From Actinospica robiniae DSM 44927 (lineage in GTDB: Bacteria > Actinomycetota > Actinomycetes > Streptomycetales > Catenulisporaceae): a DNA stretch of 64,000 bases. The DNA lies in the NCBI RefSeq assembly GCF_000504285.1, contig NZ_KI632511.1:7980154-8044153 (forward strand). Reading direction: 5' to 3'. Below the pieces are notes generated by a model. That model saw only the letters and a program-made list of their open reading frames with translations. It did not search any database and had not been told where the DNA came from. Made by a program: the position numbers and the translations under genes. Shown one piece after another: positions 38,465 through 46,791 of this stretch (its first letter is position 1; the number at the start of each line of letters is the position of its first letter).

Positions 38465-39258
38465 GCGGCGGCAAGGTCACCTTCATCGGCGCGGGTCCGG
38501 GAGCCGCGGACCTGATCACCCTGCGCGGGGCGCGGGCGATCGGCGCGGCGGACATCGTGATCTGGGCTTCGAGCCTGGTCCAGGCCGAGATCCTGGAGCA
38601 CGCGCGCCCGGATGCGATCACGGTCGACTCCGCGGCGCTGCCGATCGAGGGTGTGCTGCCGTACTACGAGCAGGCCGCGCGTGAGGGACTGCTCGTCGCG
38701 CGGGTGCACTCGGGCGATCCGGCGCTGTGGGGCGCCGTGCAAGAGCAGTTGGAGCGGGCGCGGGCACTCGGCCTGGAGACGGAGATCGTCCCCGGCGTGT
38801 CCGCGTTCTCGGCCGTCGCGGCACTCGCGCAGCGCGAGCTGACCGTGCCCGAGGTGGCCCAGTCGGTCATCCTGACCCGGCTCGAGGGCGGGAAGACGCC
38901 GATGCCCTCCGGCGAGAGCATCCGCTCGTTCGCCGCGCACGGCACGACGATGGCGATCTTCCTGTCCGCCGCGCGCTGCGCCCGGCTGGCCGAGGAACTG
39001 GTGGCCGGCGGATACGAGGCCGACACGCCGGTGATCGTCGCCTCGCGGGCGACCTGGCCGGACGGCGAGCTGGTCGAGTGCACGATCGGCACGATGGCCG
39101 AGCAGGTGCGCGCCCGCAAGCTGTGGAAGCACACGCTGTTCCTGGTCGGCCCGGCCCTGGCCTCCTCCGGCACGCGCTCGCACCTCTACCACCCCGGGCA
39201 CTTCCACGAGCACCGTCGCGCGGATCCCGAGGCACGCCGGGCCTTGCGCGCGCGATGA
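38461..39258 (+). CDS. cobM: Precorrin-4 C11-methyltransferase CobM/CbiF
   Basis: A 265-residue tetrapyrrole methylase: FIGAGPGAADLITLRGARAI, then VARVHSGDPALWGAVQEQ, EIVPGVSAFSAVAAL and PMPSGESIRSFAAHGTTM, which is typical of CobM/CbiF. It methylates C11 of (cobalt-)precorrin-4. GTG start, 4-bp overlap with cobI. Confidence 0.95.
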   Translation: MSGGKVTFIGAGPGAADLITLRGARAIGAADIVIWASSLVQAEILEHARPDAITVDSAALPIEGVLPYYEQAAREGLLVARVHSGDPALWGAVQEQLERARALGLETEIVPGVSAFSAVAALAQRELTVPEVAQSVILTRLEGGKTPMPSGESIRSFAAHGTTMAIFLSAARCARLAEELVAGGYEADTPVIVASRATWPDGELVECTIGTMAEQVRARKLWKHTLFLVGPALASSGTRSHLYHPGHFHEHRRADPEARRALRAR

Positions 39259-40445
39259 ACGAACTGCGAGAACCGGATCTGCCGCGCACGATGAAGCAGC
39301 GCGACGGCAGGGCCCTGCGACCGGGCTGGACCACCGGCTCGTGCGCGACCGCCGCCGCGAAGGCCGCTGTTCTCGCGCTGGCCACCGGGGATCCGCAGCA
39401 CGAGGTGGAGATCGCGCTCCCGGGCAAGGACGGTGCGTGGACGCAGCGGGTCCGCTTCGCGGTCGAACACTGCGACGTGTCGCGGGCGAGCCGGGCCGAG
39501 GCGGTCGTGGTCAAGGACGCGGGCGACGATCCGGACGTGACGCACGGAGCACACCTGACCGCGACCGTCACGTGGCGGGACGCGCCGGGCCTGGAGCTCG
39601 ACGGCGGCGTCGGCGTGGGCGTGGTGACCAAGCCAGGGCTCGGCTTGGAGGTCGGCGGTCCGGCGATCAACCCCGTGCCGCGCGCGATGATCACGCGCGC
39701 GGTCGGCGAAGCGGTGGATCTCGCGGCGTGTGGCGTGCGAGTGGTGATCTCGGTGCCCGAGGGCGAGGTGATGGCGCGCAAGACCACGAACCGGCGGCTC
39801 GGGATCCTCGGCGGGATCTCGATCCTGGGCACGACCGGGATCGTGCGGCCGTTCTCCACCGCCGCGTGGCGTGCCTCAGTCGAGCAGGCCGTGAGTGTGC
39901 TGGCCGCGCAGGCCGGCGCCGCGCACGCAACCGCGGCAACGCTCGTGCTGTGCACCGGCGGTCGGACCGAGAAGGGCGCCATGGCGCTGCTGCCCGATCT
40001 GTCCGAGGTCAGCTTCGTGGAGGTGGGCGACTTCACCGGGGCCGCGCTGCGCCGCTGCGTCGAGCAGGGCGTGGGCCGGGTGGCGTTCGTCGGCATGATC
40101 GGGAAGCTGACGAAGCTCGCCTCCGGGATCCTGATGACCCACTACACCCGCTCCGCCGTCGACACCGACGTGCTCGGCGCCGTCACCGCCGAAGTGGTGC
40201 CACGGGGTTCGGCCCTGGAGGCACGGGTACGGCAGGCTCATACCGCGCGCCACGTATACGAGCTCTGGGATGCCGCCGGTGTGCTGGCGGAGTGCGGCGA
40301 CCTGCTGTGCGAGCGCGTGGCGGCGGTGCTGGAGCGCTTCGCCCGCGAGGAGTGCGGGGGCGCGATCGAGGCCCGGGTGGCGTTGGTGGACTTCAGCGGC
40401 CTGGGTCTGACGGGCATGAGCGAACGCTGGGGAGAGAGACGATGA
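39255..40445 (+). CDS. cbiD: Cobalt-precorrin-5B C1-methyltransferase CbiD
   Basis: A 396-residue enzyme recognised by RPGWTTGSCATAAAKAAV at the N-terminus, then VVVKDAGDDPDVTHGAHL, GEVMARKTTNRRLGILGG and ILGTTGIVRPFS. CbiD is the C1-methyltransferase of the anaerobic route, used instead of CobF. The ATG at 39255 overlaps the cobM stop by 4 bp. It marks this operon as anaerobic-type for ring contraction. Confidence 0.95.
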   Translation: MNELREPDLPRTMKQRDGRALRPGWTTGSCATAAAKAAVLALATGDPQHEVEIALPGKDGAWTQRVRFAVEHCDVSRASRAEAVVVKDAGDDPDVTHGAHLTATVTWRDAPGLELDGGVGVGVVTKPGLGLEVGGPAINPVPRAMITRAVGEAVDLAACGVRVVISVPEGEVMARKTTNRRLGILGGISILGTTGIVRPFSTAAWRASVEQAVSVLAAQAGAAHATAATLVLCTGGRTEKGAMALLPDLSEVSFVEVGDFTGAALRRCVEQGVGRVAFVGMIGKLTKLASGILMTHYTRSAVDTDVLGAVTAEVVPRGSALEARVRQAHTARHVYELWDAAGVLAECGDLLCERVAAVLERFAREECGGAIEARVALVDFSGLGLTGMSERWGERR

Positions 40446-41671
40446 GCTCAGGTGTGACGGTCATCGGCTGGGACGGTTCGCCGCTGGGTGCTCCCGCGCT
40501 GGCGGCACTGGCGGCGGCGACGCTGGTCGTGGGCGGGGCCCGGCATCTGGCTGCGGCCCCGGTGCCGGAATCCGCCCGCACGATCCGGCTCGGCGCGCTG
40601 GGGTCTGCGGTCGAGGCGATGCGCAAGCACGGCGGCCAGGCGGTGGTGCTGGCTTCAGGCGATCCCGGGTTCTTCGGGGTGGTGCGGCTGCTCCGTGCGG
40701 AGGGCTTGGCCATCGGACGGGTGATCCCGGCCGTGTCCTCGGTATCCGCGGCGTTCGCGGCGGCCGGCCTGGACTGGGACGACGCGGCGGTGGTCTCGGC
40801 TCACGGCTCGGCGGAGCGGGCCAGGAGCCTGCGGCGCGCGGTGAACGCCTGCCTGGCGCATCCCAAGGTCGCGGTGCTGACCGGACCCGGCGCCGGCGCA
40901 CGCGAATTGGCGGCCCGGCTGCTCGCATCAGGGCTCGAAGACGATGATCGGATCCTGTACGTGGCCGAGAATCTCGGCGCGCAGGAGGAGCGCGTGCGTG
41001 CCCTCCGGCTTGACGAGGCGGCGAAGGCGGAGGTCCTCGACCCGCACGTCGTGCTCTGCGTCGCACTGGGAGCTGAGCGGGCCGGAGCTGGCTGGCTGGC
41101 CGGTCCGGCCGGGGTTGACGCACCGAGGCCGTTGCCCGACGACGCCTTCGAGTACCGCGACGGCCAGATCACCAAGGAAGAGACGCGCGCGCTGATCGTC
41201 TCGCGGCTCGCGCCCGCCTTCGGCGACCTGGTCTGGGATCTCGGCGCCGGCTCGGGTTCCATCGGCGTCGAGTGCGCCCGCCACGGCGCGGCCGTGTTCG
41301 CGGTCGAACGCGACCCGGAGTCCTGCGCACGCATCAGGCGTAACGCGGCCGCACAAGAGCTGACAGGACTCTATATATATGAAGGCGATGCAGCGGAGGT
41401 CGTCGCGAGCCTTCCGGCCCCGGACGCAGTCTTCCTCGGCGGCGGTGGGATCGACGTCCTGCGCGCGGTGCTCGACCGTCGACCGCCGCGTCTGGTCGCC
41501 TCGTATGCCGCGCTCGAGCGGGCGAGCGAGGTGCTGCCGCTGCTCGCGAGCCACGGCTACGCGGCCGACGGGATGATGCACCAGGCCTCGCGACTCTCTC
41601 GGCTGCCCGACGGTACGCACCGGCTGGCCGCGCTCAACCCGGTGTTCCTGGTGTGGGGTGAGCTGCGGTGA
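40442..41671 (+). CDS. cobL: Precorrin-6Y C5,15-methyltransferase, CbiE-CbiT fusion (first copy)
   Basis: A 409-residue bifunctional enzyme. The CbiE-like methylase is residues 1-195 (TVIGWDGSPLG; VVLASGDPGFFGVVRLL; VIPAVSSVSAAFAAAGLDW) and the CbiT-like decarboxylating methyltransferase is 225-409 (DLVWDLGAGSGSIGVECARHG; AVERDPESCARI; AVFLGGGGID). It methylates C5 and C15 and decarboxylates the C12 acetate. ATGA overlap with cbiD. A second, longer copy is coded at 45005. Confidence 0.93.
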   Translation: MSSGVTVIGWDGSPLGAPALAALAAATLVVGGARHLAAAPVPESARTIRLGALGSAVEAMRKHGGQAVVLASGDPGFFGVVRLLRAEGLAIGRVIPAVSSVSAAFAAAGLDWDDAAVVSAHGSAERARSLRRAVNACLAHPKVAVLTGPGAGARELAARLLASGLEDDDRILYVAENLGAQEERVRALRLDEAAKAEVLDPHVVLCVALGAERAGAGWLAGPAGVDAPRPLPDDAFEYRDGQITKEETRALIVSRLAPAFGDLVWDLGAGSGSIGVECARHGAAVFAVERDPESCARIRRNAAAQELTGLYIYEGDAAEVVASLPAPDAVFLGGGGIDVLRAVLDRRPPRLVASYAALERASEVLPLLASHGYAADGMMHQASRLSRLPDGTHRLAALNPVFLVWGELR

Positions 41672-43191
41672 GCCGGATCGGCTGCGTCGCCGCGACCGAC
41701 TCGGGTCGTGAGGCGGCGGCATACCTGGCCGCGCTGTGGCCGGACGAGGTCGAGTTCGTGGACGAGGGCACGGTCGCGGCCTCGCTGCGGACCGTATTCG
41801 GGAGCTGCGACGCGGTGATCGCGTTCCTGGCGACCGGTGCGACGGTACGGATCCTCGCTCCGTCGCTCCGGCATAAGACCACGGACGCGCCAGTGGTGTG
41901 CGTCGATGAGGGCCGACGTTTCGCGATCGCGTTGCTCGGCGGGCACTACGGCGCGAACGACCTCGCCCGCCGGGTCGCCGGCGCGCTCGGCGCGGAGCCG
42001 GTGATCAGCAACGCCCGCGACGCCGCTGGCATCAGACCTCTGCCCCCGCTGCCGCGGCCCCGCCTCGTCGTCGGTGTCGGCGCCTCCCGGGGCGTGAGCG
42101 CGGACGAAGTGCTCGAGACCGTGGACGCTGCTTTGGGCCGTGGCGGCCTTGATCCGCGCGATGTCAGGGCCCTGGCAACGGTCGATCTCAAGGCTGACGA
42201 GACGGGCATCCTCGCGGCGGCTCGACTGCGCGCGTGGCCGCTACTGGTCCACCCGGCGGCCGAACTGGCCGACGTCGAGGTGCCCAACCCGTCAGCCGTG
42301 GTGCGTGCCGCGGCTGGGACGCCGTCGGTCGCCGAGGCCGCGGCGCGCTACGCCGGGCCGGGTCGTGCGCTGGGCCGAATGCTGGTCGAGAAGACGAAAT
42401 CACCGAGGGAGAACCCGATGGCGACCGCCGCCGTGGCAGCACACGACCCCACCGGCCGCGGACGGCTCGCCGTCATCGGTCTAGGCCCTGGCGCTCGCGA
42501 CCTGACCGCGCCTCGCGCGCTCGACGAGCTGCGCGGCGCCGAAGTGGTCGTGGGCCTGGACCAGTACGTCGACCAGATCAGGGATCTGCTGCCCGACGGC
42601 GTGCGGATCGAGGCGAGCGGCCTGGGCGCGGAGGAACGGCGTGCACGCAGCGCGGTCGAGCTCGCCAACGCCGGGCATCGAGTGGCACTGATCGGCTCCG
42701 GCGACGCGGGCGTGTACGCGATGGCGTCCCCGGCTCTCGACGATCCGGAAACCGAAGGCCTGGATGTCGTCTGCGTGCCCGGGATCACCGCCGCGACCGC
42801 CGCGTCGAACGTGCTCGGCGCCCCGCTCGGCCACGACCACTGCGCCATCTCGCTCTCCGACCTGCACACGCCCTGGCCGGTGATCGAGCGCCGCGTGCGT
42901 GCCGCCGCCGAGGGCGACTTCGTGGTCAGCTTCTACAACCCGCGCTCGGCCAAGCGCGACTGGCAGCTGCCGAAGGCACTGGCCGTCCTCGCCGAGCACC
43001 GGCCGGCCGAGACACCGATCGGGTGGGTGCGCGCCGCCGGACGGCCGGACCAGAGCCAGGGCCTGACCACGCTCGCCGGGTTCGACCCGGCCGTCGTCGA
43101 CATGTACACGACGGTGATCGTGGGCTGTTCCCAGTCCCGGATCGTGGCAGGCCGCTTCGTCACGCCCCGGGGCTACCGGTGGAAGGAGTGA
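41668..43191 (+). CDS. CbiG-CobJ fusion (ring-contraction enzymes)
   Basis: A 507-residue fusion. Residues 1-235 are CbiG (cobalt-precorrin-5A hydrolase; VIAFLATGATVRILAP, CVDEGRRFAIALLGGHYGAN, VGVGASRGVSADEVLE). Residues 260-507 are the C17-methyltransferase CobJ/CbiH (LAVIGLGPGARDLTAPRALD; RVALIGSGDAGVYAMA; VVSFYNPRSAKRDWQL). Joining the two steps of ring contraction and deacylation is known elsewhere. GTG start with a 4-bp overlap with the upstream gene. Confidence 0.93.
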   Translation: MSRIGCVAATDSGREAAAYLAALWPDEVEFVDEGTVAASLRTVFGSCDAVIAFLATGATVRILAPSLRHKTTDAPVVCVDEGRRFAIALLGGHYGANDLARRVAGALGAEPVISNARDAAGIRPLPPLPRPRLVVGVGASRGVSADEVLETVDAALGRGGLDPRDVRALATVDLKADETGILAAARLRAWPLLVHPAAELADVEVPNPSAVVRAAAGTPSVAEAAARYAGPGRALGRMLVEKTKSPRENPMATAAVAAHDPTGRGRLAVIGLGPGARDLTAPRALDELRGAEVVVGLDQYVDQIRDLLPDGVRIEASGLGAEERRARSAVELANAGHRVALIGSGDAGVYAMASPALDDPETEGLDVVCVPGITAATAASNVLGAPLGHDHCAISLSDLHTPWPVIERRVRAAAEGDFVVSFYNPRSAKRDWQLPKALAVLAEHRPAETPIGWVRAAGRPDQSQGLTTLAGFDPAVVDMYTTVIVGCSQSRIVAGRFVTPRGYRWKE

Positions 43192-43379
43192 CCGGGACCC
43201 CGGCCGTCGCCGAGATCGGAGCCTGCCAGGGCTGCGGCGGCTGCCTGCTCACCTGCCCCGAGCACGCGATCCGGCCGCACGGCGGGAGCCTGCTGGTGCG
43301 CGCCGACCTGTGCACCGGCTGCGGGCAGTGCCAGGAGATCTGCCCCGTGGATGCCATCGAGATGAAAGCCCGACCGTGA
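43188..43379 (+). CDS. Small 2[4Fe-4S] ferredoxin in the B12 operon
   Basis: A 63-residue protein with two clusters of the form CQGCGGCLLTCP and CTGCGQCQEICP, each four cysteines with the closing proline, as in bacterial 2[4Fe-4S] ferredoxins. The GTG at 43188 overlaps the CbiG-CobJ stop by 4 bp and the stop overlaps the cobH start, so it is coupled to both. It presumably supplies low-potential electrons to a step in corrin synthesis, such as cobalt or ring reduction. The partner is not known. Confidence 0.9.
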   Translation: MTGTPAVAEIGACQGCGGCLLTCPEHAIRPHGGSLLVRADLCTGCGQCQEICPVDAIEMKARP

Positions 43380-43990
43380 CCAGGACCGTCCATCCGATCG
43401 AGCAGGAGTCGTACGCGATCCTGCGCCGCCTGCTGGCGCAACGCCATCCCGGCGCGGTAGCCCGCACCCCGCTGGCCCGCGCCGTGCTTGAGCGGGTCGT
43501 GCACGCCAGCGCAGACCTCGAATACGCCGAGGATCTGGTGCTCCCGAGTGAGTCCGTGCTCGAAGACGCCGTCGTCGCGCTACGTGCCGGCGCGCCGGTG
43601 GTGGCGGACGTGGCGATGGTCGCCGCGGGAATCACGCGCCGCCGATCCCTCTGCCACATCACGGATCCACGAGCAGTAGACCTGGCCGCAGAACTCGGAG
43701 TCACCCGGTCGGCCGCGGCGATGCGGCTCGCGGCCGAAGAAGCCGGGCCTGGCGCCGTATACGTGGTCGGATGCGCTCCGACGGCTTTGTTCGAACTCAT
43801 CGACGGTGCCGAGCGCTACCGTCCGCTGCTCGTGCTCGGGCTACCGGTCGGCTTCGTCGGCGCCGTCGAATCGAAGCAGGCGCTGCGGGAGAGCGGACTG
43901 CCGGCGGTGAGCAACCGCTCGGGCAAGGGCGGCTCCGCCGTCGCCGCCGCCGGGCTCAATGCCCTGCTTTACCAGGAGGTAGATAAGTGA
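43376..43990 (+). CDS. cobH: Precorrin-8X methylmutase CobH/CbiC
   Basis: A 204-residue isomerase that moves a methyl group from C11 to C12. Typical blocks are IEQESYAILRRLL, RVVHASADLEYAEDLVL (active-site His), VVADVAMVAAGITRRR and GLPVGFVGAVESKQALRES near the end. GTG start at 43376, overlapping the ferredoxin stop; 4-bp overlap with cbiX downstream. Confidence 0.95.
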   Translation: MTRTVHPIEQESYAILRRLLAQRHPGAVARTPLARAVLERVVHASADLEYAEDLVLPSESVLEDAVVALRAGAPVVADVAMVAAGITRRRSLCHITDPRAVDLAAELGVTRSAAAMRLAAEEAGPGAVYVVGCAPTALFELIDGAERYRPLLVLGLPVGFVGAVESKQALRESGLPAVSNRSGKGGSAVAAAGLNALLYQEVDK

Positions 43991-45039
43991 GTGCCCTGCT
44001 GATAGTCGGTCACGGCACGCGCGACGACGAGGGCGCCGAACAGTTTCGTGCCTTCGTACGGCGGGTGGAGCGCCGAGCCACGCGCGAAGGCGTGGCCGAC
44101 GCCGTCGCGGGCGGCTTCATCGAACTCTCCCCGCCGCCGCTCAAGGACGCCGTGGCCGGGCTGGTCGATGCCGGGCACCGCAACCTGACGGCCGTCCCGC
44201 TGATCCTGCTCGCCGCCGGACACGCCAAGGGCGACATCCCGGCCGCGCTCGCCCGCGAACGCGAGCGTCACCCCGGCCTGCGCACCCGGCTGGGCCGACC
44301 GCTCGGTCCGCACCCGGTCATCCTCGACCTGCTGCGAGACCGACTCGAAGAGCACGCCACCGACGAGAGCCCCGACGCCGTGCTGCTCGTCGGCCGCGGC
44401 ACGACCGACCCGGACGCGAACGCCGACCTGTACCGGGCCGCCCGGCTGCTGTGGGAGACCACGCGGCACCTCGGCGTGCGCGAGGTCGAGCCCGCCTTCG
44501 TGTCGCTGGCGGAACCCTCCGTCGCCCAGGGGCTGGACCGGCTGCGCGCGCTCGGGGCCAGACGCGTCGTCGCACTGCCGTTCTTCCTCTTCCCCGGCGT
44601 CCTGCCGACCCGCATCCACGCCCAGACGCGCGAGTGGGCCGACCGGCACGAGGACACGGCCGTGACGGTCGCCGACGTCATCGGGGACTGCGACGCCCTG
44701 GTCGGCCTGGTGCTCGAGCGCTATCTCGAGGCGGACGGCCGCGGTCCGGCCGCGCCCGGGATGAACTGCGACGCCTGCGTCTACCGGATCGCGCTGCCCG
44801 GCTTCGAGGCGAGGGTCGGCCAGCCGCAGCATCCGCACGACCACCCCGACGACCCGGCCCACGCGCACGGCCGCCACGACCACCCGCTCCACCACGCGCA
44901 CCAGGCCGCGCCCGGCTCCGCCCGGTTGGCGCGGCATGCGGCGGAATCGCCGGTTTCCGGCCCGGAGGGAGCACAACCGACGGTCGTGGGAGGATCGGAC
45001 CGCTATGGGTACGCACGAGAACGGCCCGCCGCGCCGTGA
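43987..45039 (+). CDS. cbiX: Sirohydrochlorin cobaltochelatase CbiX with His-rich tail
   Basis: A 350-residue chelatase with two CbiX half-domains: LLIVGHGTRDDEGAEQFRAF and VPLILLAAGHAKGDIPAAL (metal-site His residues), then AVLLVGRGTTDPDANADLY. It inserts cobalt early, into sirohydrochlorin. After PGMNCDACVYR, a CxxC that may bind metal or an Fe-S cluster, the last ~80 residues are His/Asp-rich (HPHDHPDDPAHAHGRHDH), a probable metal reservoir. Part of the C-terminal coding region overlaps the next gene's start. Confidence 0.92.
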   Translation: MSALLIVGHGTRDDEGAEQFRAFVRRVERRATREGVADAVAGGFIELSPPPLKDAVAGLVDAGHRNLTAVPLILLAAGHAKGDIPAALARERERHPGLRTRLGRPLGPHPVILDLLRDRLEEHATDESPDAVLLVGRGTTDPDANADLYRAARLLWETTRHLGVREVEPAFVSLAEPSVAQGLDRLRALGARRVVALPFFLFPGVLPTRIHAQTREWADRHEDTAVTVADVIGDCDALVGLVLERYLEADGRGPAAPGMNCDACVYRIALPGFEARVGQPQHPHDHPDDPAHAHGRHDHPLHHAHQAAPGSARLARHAAESPVSGPEGAQPTVVGGSDRYGYARERPAAP

Positions 45040-46402
45040 GCCGTCGGGCGCCGCGAAGCCGCGGGTGACGGTCACCGTCATCGGCTTCGACGGCTCCCCG
45101 CCCGGCCCCGCCGCCCGCCGCGCCCTCGCCGCGGCCACCCTCGTGGTCGGCAACATCCGCCACCTCGACGCGCTCCCGGTGCCCGAGACCGCGCGGCGGA
45201 TCTACATGGGCGGGCTCGGTCCGGCGCTGACCCGGCTGGCCCTGCACGACGGGCCGGCCGTGGTGGTCGCCTCCGGCGACCCGGGATACTTCGGCGTGGT
45301 CCGCGCCCTGCGCGACCAGGGGCTGCGGGTGCGCACCGTCCCCGCCGTCTCCTCCATCGCCAGCGCGTTCGGCCGGATCGGCCTGGCCTGGGAGGACGCC
45401 CTGGTCGTGGCGGTCGATCCGCCCGCCGACGGCAGCGACGGCTCCTCCCGCGAGCCCGGCAAGGTGCGTACCGGCGGACGCGCGGCCAAGGACGGCGGGT
45501 TCAGCGCCGGCCACGGCGCCAGCCTGCGCGCGGCGGCCAACCTGTGCCGCGCCTACCCGAAGGTGGCCGTGCTCACCGGCGAGGGCGCGGGGCCGCGGGA
45601 GCTGGCCGCGGAGCTGCTCGGCCCGGACAAGTCCGGACCGGCGCGCACGCTCGTGGTCGCGCAACGGCTCGGCGAGCCCGAGGAGTCGGTGGAGTGGCTC
45701 AGCCTGGACGAGGCGGCCGACCGGCACATCTGGGGCGACCCGTGCGTGGTGCTGTGCCTGGACGAGGCGCAGGTGCTCGCCCCCGGCGCGCTCGGCGGGC
45801 TGCCGGTGCCGCTGGCCGGCTGGGCCGGCCCGGCCGGCGGCTGGGCCTCGCCCGACAACGCCTTCGTCTACCGCTCCGGCCGGGTGCTCGCGGCCGAGGC
45901 GCGCGCCCTGGTGCTCGCCCGGCTCGCCCCGCGCCCCGGCACCCTGGTGTGGGACCTGGGCGCCGGCTCGGGCTCCGTGGGCATCGAGTGCGCCCGGCTC
46001 GGCGCGGCCGTGATCGCGGTCGAGCGCGACCCGGACTCGTGCGAGCGGATCGACCTCAACGCGACGATGCATCAGGTCCGGATCCGGGTGGTGCGCGGCC
46101 AGGCGCCGGAGGCGCTGCTCGACCTGCCGCAGCCGGACGGGGTCTTCCTCGGCGGCGGCGGCGCGGACGTCGCCCGGGCCGCGGTCGGCCGCGACCCGCG
46201 GATCGTGGTCGCCGCGATGACCGCGATCGACCGCGTCGCCGAGATCAAGACCGCGCTGCGCGGCGAAGGCGGCCCCGGCAAGTCCCGCCGCCGCGTCGAC
46301 GGCGCCCTGATCCAGTCCTCCCGCCTGGTCTCCCTCCCCGGCGACGCCCACCGCTTCGCCGCGCAGGACCCGGTCTTCGTGCTCTGGAGCGAGCGCGCGT
46401 AG
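45005..46402 (+). CDS. Second CbiE-CbiT fusion (precorrin-6Y methyltransferase-like)
   Basis: A 465-residue paralogue of the product of 40442-41671. The CbiE part has TVIGFDGSPPGPAARRAL and VVVASGDPGYFGVVRAL; the CbiT part has LVWDLGAGSGSVGIECARLG and AVERDPDSCERIDLNATM. An insert of about 35 polar residues (DPPADGSDGSSREPGKVRTG region, residues ~138-172) sits in the CbiE half and is missing from the first copy. ATG 45005 overlaps the end of cbiX by 35 bp. Why two copies are kept is not evident. Confidence 0.88.
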   Translation: MGTHENGPPRREPSGAAKPRVTVTVIGFDGSPPGPAARRALAAATLVVGNIRHLDALPVPETARRIYMGGLGPALTRLALHDGPAVVVASGDPGYFGVVRALRDQGLRVRTVPAVSSIASAFGRIGLAWEDALVVAVDPPADGSDGSSREPGKVRTGGRAAKDGGFSAGHGASLRAAANLCRAYPKVAVLTGEGAGPRELAAELLGPDKSGPARTLVVAQRLGEPEESVEWLSLDEAADRHIWGDPCVVLCLDEAQVLAPGALGGLPVPLAGWAGPAGGWASPDNAFVYRSGRVLAAEARALVLARLAPRPGTLVWDLGAGSGSVGIECARLGAAVIAVERDPDSCERIDLNATMHQVRIRVVRGQAPEALLDLPQPDGVFLGGGGADVARAAVGRDPRIVVAAMTAIDRVAEIKTALRGEGGPGKSRRRVDGALIQSSRLVSLPGDAHRFAAQDPVFVLWSERA

Positions 46403-46791
46403 CCATCGGCGGCAGGCGTCTGACCGCCCGTCAGCCGACGGTCCCACGAGGAATCAGTCGTCTTCGCCGCCTCCGCTCCGTGGCGCGGCGTAGGGGCGCG
46501 GAATCGAGCAGAGCGCGTCTGGGCGCCACGTCCATCGGAAGGGTGGCGTGCGTCACTCGCTCGGCCTGTTGACGGCTTTCCGGCGCCTGCGCAGGGGCTG
46601 GCGCCGGGCCTGCGCGCGCCCCGGCGGGAGCGCCGTCGCGATGACGGGGGGTCCGGGTTCCCGGTAGGGTACGTGATCGCCCCGCCGCCGCTGGCGGGGG
46701 ATCCGTCAGTCCGCACGGGTCGTTCGGGGGGCAAGGCACACGCGCTCACCGAGAGCGCGGTTCGACCGTGGACAGGGAACGAGGAGGCACG
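46403..46791 (+). other. 389-bp gene-free region before the BluB-CobT gene
   Basis: No open frame of substance on either strand. A TAGGGT (about 46664-46669), preceded by a TGACG-type hexamer, could be a promoter for the downstream gene, which would then have a leader of about 115 nt. No riboswitch consensus was recognised. Confidence 0.3.

Noticed and set aside
38727-39254. Long N-terminal extension of CbiD
   Set aside because: The stretch lies wholly inside cobM in another frame and has shadow composition; CbiD starts at ATG 39255 with a 4-bp overlap.
41371-41381. TATATATA run in otherwise GC-rich sequence inside the first CbiET gene
   Set aside because: It encodes conserved-looking residues (LYIYEG) in frame with no gene start or repeat near it. 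Treated as chance codon choice.
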